From positions 265,201 through 329,200 of the forward strand of contig CABQGK010000001.1 in the NCBI GenBank assembly GCA_902463725.1: a DNA stretch of 64,000 nt, in the 5' to 3' direction. The notes under the pieces were generated by a model. The model worked only from the letters and a program-made list of their open reading frames with translations. It was not told the DNA's origin and ran no database searches. Both the position numbers and the translations under genes were made by a program. Source of the stretch: an uncultured Sutterella sp. Lineage in GTDB: Bacteria > Pseudomonadota > Gammaproteobacteria > Burkholderiales > Burkholderiaceae_F. Of the stretch, positions 61,201 through 64,000 are shown one piece after another; position 1 is the stretch's first letter; the number at the start of each line of letters is the position of its first letter.

Positions 61201-64000
61201 GGTACGAGTGTGCTCGCCACGGGCGGCTGGATTAAGAGCGACGCGGGTGCGGTAACGCTTGAAGCGACCGACACGAGCGCGGGTCAGGTCTCTGCAGAGA
61301 ACCTCAAGGCTGAGGCTGCGGGTGACGTGACGCTCATCAGCGCCAAGGATGTGCTTGCTACGAGCTCCGCGTTCAAGAGCACGAGCGGCAACCTCGTCTT
61401 TGATACGACGGGTAACGTCAACGTGGAGGGCTCTAGCCTTGAAGCCTCGAGCATTACGCTTGAGAGCGAAACGGGTAGCATTAACGCCAAAGACGCGACG
61501 ATCAGAAGTGGCGCTGCAGCGACGATCAGCTCAGGCCTTGGGGTGAACCTTGAAGGCGCAGCCGTGAGTGCAACGTCGCTCTCGCTCACAAGCGGCGCGG
61601 ATATCGCTGCTAAGGGCCTTGTTGCCTCGCTCGGTACGGGCGAGATGGAAGTCTCGAGCACGGGTGAAACGGTGCTTGAAAACGCAGAGCTCACCGCAGC
61701 TAGTGTGACAGCGACCGCTGCAGGCACGCTCAACGTGGCGGGTGCCACGCTCACGAATGCGGCCGCCACGATCAAGAGCGCTGGTGCGGATATTGCCGCC
61801 ACGGGCCTCAAGGTTGTGAACGGCAAAGCCACGACCCTTGACGCCGCCACGAGCGTGGCGCTTGATAGTGCCAATATTGCGGCTACGTCGCTAGACGTGG
61901 ATGCGCGTGGCGCTGAAGGTGCCTTGACGGCGGAAAACCTCGTTGCAACCACCACGGCTGACACCAGTCTCTCTGGTGTGGGTAGCGTGACGGCCAACAG
62001 TGCGGCGATTACCGCTAAGAACGCCGAGCTCACTGGCGTGGGTACGCTGACTGCTCATAACGTCAAGCTCACCACCACGGCGGGTAAGAGCACGCTGAAG
62101 TCGACGGGTAGCACCGTCGATATGTCGGGCGCTGAGACGCTCGTGAAGGCTGCCGAGCTTGACGCTCTGGCGCATGGCACGTTGACTGCGACGAACGCAC
62201 AAATCGAGGGCGCTGCCGCGACGATCAAGAGCACGGGTGCGGATATTGCCGCCACGGGCCTCAAGGTTGTGAACGGCAAAGCCACGACCCTTGACGCCGC
62301 CACGAGCGTGGCGCTTGATAGTGCCAATATTGCGGCTACGTCGCTCGATGTGGATGCGCGTGGCGCAGCTGGCGCTTTGACGGCGACGAACCTCGTTGCA
62401 AGCACGACGGCTGACGCAAGTCTTTCGGGTGCGGGTAGCGTGACGGCCACGGGCGCGGCGATTACCGCGAAGAACGCCGAACTCATAGGTACTGGTGCGC
62501 TGAGCGCTCAAAACGTCAAGCTCACTACCACAACGGGTAAGAGCACCGTGAAGTCGACGGGTAGCACCGTGGACATGTCGGGCACTGGCACGCTCATTAA
62601 GGCTGAAACGCTTGAAGCCGAGGCGCACGGCACGTTGACTGCGACCAACGCACAAATCGAGGGCGCTGCCGCCACGATCAAGAGCGCCGCTGCGGATATC
62701 GCCGCCACGGGTCTTAAGGTTGTGAACGGTCAGGCGACGACTATCGCTGGCAAGACTGGCGTGGTGCTTGATCGTGCTCAGGTGGGCGCAGCCTCGCTCT
62801 CTGTCACAACGACGGGTACGGGTGCTGACATTAGCGCAGCTGGGCTCTCCTCGAACACCACGGGTGATACGACGTTGAGCTCAAGCGATGCCATCAATGC
62901 CAACGGAGCGGAAATTACCGCCGCGAACGCCGAGCTCACTGGCGTGGGCGCGCTGACGGCTCAGGGTGTCAAGCTCACCACCACGGCGGGCAAGAGCACG
63001 CTGAAGTCGACGGGTAGCACCGTCGATATGTCGGGCGCTGGAACGCTCGTGAAGGCTGCCGAACTTGACGCTCTGGCGCATGGCAAGCTGACTGCGACGA
63101 ACGCAGAGATCCAAGGCGCTGCCGCCACGATTAAGAGCGCTGCTGCGGATATTGCCGCCACGGGTCTTAAGGTTGTGAGCGGCAAGGCCACCGTCATTGA
63201 CGCTGCCACAAGCGTGGCGCTTGACAATGCCAACATTGCGGGCACGTCGCTTGATGTGGACGCGCGTGGCGTAGCTGGCGCTTTGACGGCGACGAACCTC
63301 GTTGCAAGCACGACGGCTGACGCAAGTCTTTCGGGTGCGGGTAGCGTGACGGCCACGGGCGCGGCGATTACCGCGAAGAACGCCGAACTCATAGGTACTG
63401 GTGCGCTGAGCGCTCAAAACGTCAAGCTCACTACCACAACGGGTAAGAGCACCGTGAAGTCGACGGGTAGCACCGTGGACATGTCGGGCACTGGCACGCT
63501 CGTGAAGGCCGCCGAACTTGAAGCGCTGGCGCACGGCACGTTGACTGCGACGAACGCAGAGATCCAGGGCGCTGCCGCCACGATCAAGAGCACCGCTGCG
63601 GATATTGCCGCCACGGGTCTTAAGGTTGTGAACGGCAAAGTCACGACCATTGACGCCGCCACGAGCGTGGCGCTTGACAGTGCCAACATTGCGGCTGCCT
63701 CGCTAGATGTGGATGCACGTGGCGCAGCTGGCGCTTTGACGGCGACGAACCTCGTTGCCACGACGGCTGGGCTCACTGCGCTTGATGCAGCAGGTAGCCT
63801 CGATATGTCGGGTGCTAGCACGCATCTCACTGCTGCGACGCTCACGGCCACGGCTGCGGGTACGCTCACAGCCACAGGTGCCACCGTCGATGGCGCTGCC
63901 GCCACGATCAAGAGCACCGCTGCGGATATTGCCGCCACGGGCCTCAAGGTTGTGAACGGTCAGGCGACGACTATCGCTGGCAAGACTGGCGTGGTGCTTG
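46285..64000 (+). CDS. Second giant LktA-like filamentous adhesin (TpsA), open at window end
   Basis: The frame is open from the ATG at 46285 to the window edge, at least 5905 codons; AAGG (46271-46274) is a weak ribosome site. The first 22 residues (ESPR, MNKTFKVLWNKARCLNVVTN on) are identical to adhesin 1, and signal cleavage is near ALA-63. The TPS domain (about 65-300) has VNKFSAF, LMNFVNAQITIDG and GGNLFFIS...GVINAG. The beta-helix carries helical inserts at matching places: about 809-912 (EEIWAKYIQTWE), a Ser/Gly linker at 1172-1206 followed by a helical part to about 1316, about 3575-3660, and about 4431-4589 (ends YGWTANDLLYAVSD). From about residue 5165 it becomes a 151-residue tandem repeat. 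It is a diverged paralogue of adhesin 1, not a recent copy. Its end, and whether a toxin, anchor or second TpsB follows, cannot be seen. Confidence 0.9.
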   Translation, partial: MNKTFKVLWNKARCLNVVTNEHQRSRGKGKVKSIVTVGGSAAATLSAAAAFVSMLTTAGGALAATTITPGWTNTEVTTTGNVTEVVSKYGNGQAAVNKFSAFTLDAGHIANLRMGDYQNLMNFVNAQITIDGTVNAIKDGKIGGNLFFISPQGIAVGSTGVINAGSLTLSTPTAEVFNRVYNDSNPTISDVTLEAYRTGDVPLNPTAVITVAGSINAGNRVMLSSGSVSLGATAKVTTGVSDFGSLVNITDQTGAVTANSGITDTSFTVDAQSGDVVILARADGTLTGEHTSSASMSATDITNTRPNEEMGAEVGEDQLADANGTTHVNVVSASVDIANGARVRAGTQGKIRVEAAAGAGEYVTGSVNSTDGTSFKATKDMQSSDVRARVSVAGTLTASQGLTVRSFADNQLDHGMGFNMATFHDIVGSVMPSFTGSSIMGERITLKTSSTADIADTATLTTYYGDADVSAVAHTDAKAGNSSSLTSLFNWGSAESVPTVSSMAATIDSSATTHVAGKIYAVNDINISATDTLRAALEATANTGNTPSAQSAFVLADIKGAASTVIDSTADFGWKKRTSEELGYVDNLTIKSYQWSDVVTQADAQTGKKGNAGISANITKFNTEALTTMNAAVPAGRASNITIKSDNYTDTLQTRAKTSVGDETFLMKMKAKVVRGMLGGERIANIAGMFGASTNEAQDNTSKIAAGGAFNYTQNSQSSNLNINADLTASSALTLGSTSTLADHRYVATTKQEKQDEAQQSITGSVAILINTPGAAAQSSEANLNIAAGLTLLARTIDISNSATIDEQRYKEIIEELEEIWAKYIQTWERSSIYETHLKEMFDAWAEMKALRAQASNANAFVSLQKQMQAMGKFGVAVKKAMSLPADAAKNLGSLVAPLFWALIDVANPASYTNVTVMAGGKSTKAQDKLTAFDGGFAYVGQATRSHLTVGEGVTLTATDTAGVKITGESSNGNIVLGGITNTMFGVPIGQLTQGNSFGATVLYQSLSTDNRVSIAKNAKVRATTGTVDINAKDGIDAYTVAASAGMTKSGSTFAGLAAVGVLSGANLLEIDDSAQIRGYKDVSVRASREDDVVSTAADLNFTTNSEGAAAAIGAGVAVALGDLSNKLTVKSLDESNVGGGFIKSDTEDLRLAAEDDLTVNIVGAALLGAKSGSSGGSQEGGSSSGTGSETGTGSGSGGAPATSGAEGLTGVIDQLDGMASTLERVGNAAKTAAAAAAGTPAAGTASAFADGLSKAVDSKGIAKLRAVKAKAEALEESSKSLLGQNQKGAGGLLDSANPAESLKGVGKFSGGATLGGSGAGSAASGSGGGGGKLAIAGAGSFAWNDLNGTNSVTINSSKKGTAEQFALIGRSVDVYGTFDKWMGAWAGAGALAINGNSGAAVSVAGAAAVNKGDFVNTTDIDGLTIDADSYKNSVSNDGTSVAEGLGVSMAKSGKAAVGITAGVSYNRINNTVSATAKHITVSNAAATHTHDTYVQKAWNGETQVTGGTGIGVAAGSSGAAAIGAAIAIADNTNTVSANLDSSTLSGVRLADVGALGSLTQVNTAVGVQAAIGKGVALNGSFSQANLTNNFTAGMSNTTLVLTSTGSSTVRADAIDHDTGFLEARSLWQTEEDRANLQKALTWAIRIFGNEGDHDPNSLKNQEYIASAGYRDVTDPKNDPKGGETVSATKYLENGAMRQTSVAVGVAASTSAGGAGSGSVIINNVDNDFTVNAANVNVSGGATSASDVLKLLATNDVRTVSVGAGIAASGGQGAIAGTVIVGDIKQNATVNASGITSSTKGAALLAKNTAQSVNFAGNISAQVGSSGAAVGAAVIVESIESNARATLANSAFTNATKLSVKSVNDAFSVNAGINGAIGSNAAIGGSVVVTNVENHSETLVDTLSLTSVGALEAKAEDTSETDSLAGSIAVSVGEGGAGLAAGVAVTNDTGSTSAKVKNLTIVKTGATRKTDLTVDASTTADIRTMTLAMGGAPVGAGIAGAVSVNKIAHTTSASGEAINEERATPETALTHGSLTRDLSITATNDAQIGSLGVVVSGTGIGAAIGAGVSVNTIESNTSAALSSSTLGVSRLRVESQSLSDIDAVGVGVSGTLSGVALGGSTATNKVRGSTLTTISGNTIVAGNGAIVNALGDVTTGTYLGQASLSGGIAGGLTLGITDNSASVKTTVDSSSLSVAANDTRSTSFTAKSAVENANINDEIVEEGGIATATTLRDHLTDVSGANALYVGSSSTATYKGVLVGIAVSGGGTGQGTANAITHAGETSVAITGSSALSSAGALTIHSGDYTNYNTVLSAGALSAGVSLSALVDKIKSNRTVGVTVTDSSASATGDLTLTNEAKEGKSSLLIQLSGAGILSAAAIGADTKFDNNLAVSVARSSLTAGGALTLDNKLLSRTRSLSVAANVSGIAAGAAVILNSTNSSVLTRLSDSAVSGSSVSVLADRNTNFNYVKSGTNLSILASAGIGVNVNTVDGYTGVVLEDTAEEGRALKHEMTVDARTGALKIEALNHDNLNSTAVDANISTTVLAMGAGVYVNNLSDAANVFLDGAKLNAATDMTVRANQERDLRMTSTVASLGANYGLAINVLVNRVGNMGESAGSLLASSIGADDGNVLSEKIQNAEGFGSDTSGLGASAAASEIAAKLNAANGWSTSAAFSSLNTEGTHVSTRGSSLVARGATNVSATEDMDGASVDATFGAVAASGAAAASAQVMINKRVADVGVALASSTVQGTSGLVLAESGGTDTVHAVQGAVSLAGATAGYAGTDRSGTVAVAADASTLAGVNVAARVSGTQFAQGQGVAVGFIAGGAMIARANDAVNAAVTITGSTLTGDSVTAERAQTSRALALAGFGGVIGGGAGADAAVKDTGSATLTMSNGLVKHLAAGSSFAAVANNHPELIASAESAGGALGAAVGIVESSTLATGSGTLTVSGTRFNVPKVTLTGVSGLSSERASDALRMSTTIEGYGGAMVGLPFNTATETNKTSGVVNILNIAGVDEGASDVGVIYARDDKGKIITDTVTDPTQTDLNGQPVKTTVKRQVDANWAPAVNIMGGAHASYDVTADAFNLGLVAVGSNAATVNHQVSGVMNISNVAANALGSVDADLITGQALRVYMTSAGGGLVPISPNVIVFKNNDAATNTMNIAGTWRTVALTNAVDGSTISTGLFDAGVTSSYDLKIRGDNTMGAFGGGSGVTVENNMGTSARHALSALNVASGTVIDADGALNLAATSNWTMGGNGTDFIVDSEVYGAGVGATIGLTNNYWRDNRVNVGRGSQLSAGTNLTLDAHSNTNLNNTVRARTAGAVAVVGGTLDTTTVLTNVVDVSENVALSTESASGGIYANAWDSTTMLQTALARVEGAAIVSSDTEGSRGTAYFTRYNTVKFAGGAKARSAGEVMLAAGMSRGGVQSALDLRNHVETYAAAGAGHVKASITSDTILNDTVTVDAGANVQAATKATLVADPGDYLVAQSAEENFWGNVNNNSTSQLAVRGVDTANAAPLKDQSLLTVNGTVEAGLLTKMNIKITGVLLPSGVRAPGGSAFNVTYDIEGDEEAKHKAKLAVGERASETAAYKGIAKSDANIYMSRYQTVQGLIAAYALGGENTATMLAYKAELAALEQIMLANGYAERDDSGTLRPIASAGDTYLAIGKLATSGGDISITAGKMAGSGAIKANAAAGISIVNESNVGLDLKGLSIESKGGNLTLNTNDATQTDLAAKGFTGTVKSSANSADPTISVSSNSKVGTIRLTGSVTEDGITKTYSNEAVTPSTSVLLDGGILNRAGDITFSVQKNITSLSSAGVSAAKSLTMDAGGAITQSHTAGLQNIGGGVEWQYGWKENELRNLIANDLSNSNNNAVSWGVGPGSFKGWYAGGAVFINADMLNINGTIQSGYATYTLGLTSAELQAAIERVTTNWLKYGKPRSFSRTGLYQISTAGATTNSGLASMRVNAWYNPNTQTIVVEDIKAKGGYISLVGRIGSTGQGQLIASSGKADLNIDAPSYNVQLGAVDTRGSAGTINVTDYSWADQRSGQVARVYEYKQEANAQGNLVTKATYTDVYKTGKRNPVSIGNTSSLDIRDGLAYVWTNGTKNVEVIDEYWYRRGGLWGAVTTVDYASPDKRTVTQTGASELTRGATLVTGYNLHGQTFWGGATVVSTDKPVVKEWENRWTSGFLGWFKHRELFRKTTKGTMTLYTYGVNASRDVGVSFAAGQNKVTVNAKSIALAGDLTSTGATVKLTAGTGSITATNSSARILGAQNLTLSATGNIGSSTRALALAGGTGTLTLNATSNTGSIYLDGSKLGSGTTVVGNLIAEKGDLSATMRGTMNLSNVSAQNIQLNSTEGGVKVTSLKQKVNRTDSQRLDIDAHGAVTIISSTNLGVGKIDTHGGDLSMTVAGSLYDASGQTESTLEADRRYQGWVTAGLINQDGSDATRAKYASDVEAARQAVRSEYDGYLKLKATESEKLSDAQRTKLAALEEKFGSLEVSEAFAAKFEQMKSTLSMSETELAAAGTEAQAFAKTYAGATTAGEALALAAARADSTSALAKLENPETASHYGWTANDLLYAVSDTIINQQAGATNDMREVSNIYAKNVTLKVSGANIGKMGQTVTGNLNNAAERVLLLKELSKADVGDFTAGDDGALSVTLKKPVQLTMTGTLNAAARDNVWLSSPESITLDRVSAAQSVRVIANSGIESVANAMVSAKNITLRGGTGNLGSANVLDAEGNVTSDRAIRIVTSEGGWAALSGGGTTNVMGAKSDGTLGDLTFYALAGTTVNVRAKNLYAYTSNPEGILDADKVSIDELGYIKGETLNLDVAGEFGRSSTQRLRFGAGSTVNFTGTITQFYARAKGAGTLTIGGLDATGAVDLLADGAVALGDMKGSTVTVSAAGDVTAQGNLASRTGALSLSSTGGAVTVAAGSELDAKTTLTLAAEGGELSVLGGESLAKENIHATDAVTLKGTSVLATGGWIKSDAGAVTLEATDTSAGQVSAENLKAEAAGDVTLISAKDVLATSSAFKSTSGNLVFDTTGNVNVEGSSLEASSITLESETGSINAKDATIRSGAAATISSGLGVNLEGAAVSATSLSLTSGADIAAKGLVASLGTGEMEVSSTGETVLENAELTAASVTATAAGTLNVAGATLTNAAATIKSAGADIAATGLKVVNGKATTLDAATSVALDSANIAATSLDVDARGAEGALTAENLVATTTADTSLSGVGSVTANSAAITAKNAELTGVGTLTAHNVKLTTTAGKSTLKSTGSTVDMSGAETLVKAAELDALAHGTLTATNAQIEGAAATIKSTGADIAATGLKVVNGKATTLDAATSVALDSANIAATSLDVDARGAAGALTATNLVASTTADASLSGAGSVTATGAAITAKNAELIGTGALSAQNVKLTTTTGKSTVKSTGSTVDMSGTGTLIKAETLEAEAHGTLTATNAQIEGAAATIKSAAADIAATGLKVVNGQATTIAGKTGVVLDRAQVGAASLSVTTTGTGADISAAGLSSNTTGDTTLSSSDAINANGAEITAANAELTGVGALTAQGVKLTTTAGKSTLKSTGSTVDMSGAGTLVKAAELDALAHGKLTATNAEIQGAAATIKSAAADIAATGLKVVSGKATVIDAATSVALDNANIAGTSLDVDARGVAGALTATNLVASTTADASLSGAGSVTATGAAITAKNAELIGTGALSAQNVKLTTTTGKSTVKSTGSTVDMSGTGTLVKAAELEALAHGTLTATNAEIQGAAATIKSTAADIAATGLKVVNGKVTTIDAATSVALDSANIAAASLDVDARGAAGALTATNLVATTAGLTALDAAGSLDMSGASTHLTAATLTATAAGTLTATGATVDGAAATIKSTAADIAATGLKVVNGQATTIAGKTGVVL
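61760..64000 (+). repeat. 453-bp (151-codon) tandem repeat inside giant adhesin 2
   Basis: The motif GATATTGCCGCCACGGG recurs (with one-base variants) at 61789, 62242, 62695, 63148, 63601 and 63925. The first four intervals are exactly 453 bp; the last is 324 bp (129 bp, 43 codons, shorter). Units 1 and 3 share one form of the second half (AAGCTC at 62065 and 62971) and units 2 and 4 another (AAG at 62518 and 63424), each pair 906 bp apart, so the array also has a dimeric period. It continues past the window edge. Confidence 0.93.

Noticed and set aside
61760..64000. CRISPR array or mobile-element repeat
   Set aside because: The repeats are 453 bp, in frame and protein-coding, with no spacer pattern, so they are protein-domain repeats.

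Overview
The window looks like chromosome of a Gram-negative, probably gut-associated betaproteobacterium (Sutterella/Parasutterella-like). This is an inference from four things: several type V surface proteins, two kinds of which carry the extended signal peptide region (ESPR) typical of proteobacterial autotransporters and TpsA proteins; an MccA-type octahaem sulfite reductase; LktA-like filamentous adhesins; and ordinary proteobacterial proC and serB genes. No rRNA, tRNA, CRISPR array or intact insertion sequence was seen.

Layout. (1) Positions 1-5776: two tandem paralogous classical autotransporters (the first lacks its 5' end in this window). A strong sigma70-type promoter precedes the second and a strong intrinsic terminator follows it. 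(2) Positions 6521-12667: a respiratory sulfite-reduction operon. An FNR-like site lies upstream of mccA (octahaem c-type cytochrome with the diagnostic CX15CH motif). Downstream on the same strand are a secreted rhodanese, a DUF4418 membrane protein, an FtsX/MacB-type permease with a periplasmic Cys-Cys pair, its ATPase, and an exported CXXC thioredoxin-like protein. (3) Positions 12708-16728, minus strand: a 1306-aa ESPR autotransporter with its own terminator. (4) Positions 17455-21838: a housekeeping island with proC, a small lipoprotein, an orphan helix-turn-helix protein, serB and an unrecognised acidic cytosolic protein. (5) Positions 22522-64000: a giant two-partner secretion locus. 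One FhaC/ShlB-type TpsB transporter is followed, after 2.4 kb of mostly non-coding DNA, by a 6228-codon LktA-like filamentous adhesin. A second paralogous giant starts at 46285 and is still open at the window edge (at least 5905 codons). These two genes occupy about 57% of the window.

How the parts work together. The mccA cluster should let the cell respire sulfite in the periplasm under anaerobiosis. The five downstream genes look like maturation, metal or sulfur handling for that enzyme, but this is inference. The surface genes form a large adhesin repertoire: three classical autotransporters plus two TpsA giants that probably share one TpsB pore. Several of their upstream regions carry palindromes built on AATTG half-sites, and the tpsB -10 box sits inside a perfect inverted repeat, suggesting specific regulators. 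The most striking sequence structures are the 453-bp (151-codon) tandem repeat with a 906-bp higher-order period at the right edge, and the helical inserts at matching places in both giant adhesins.
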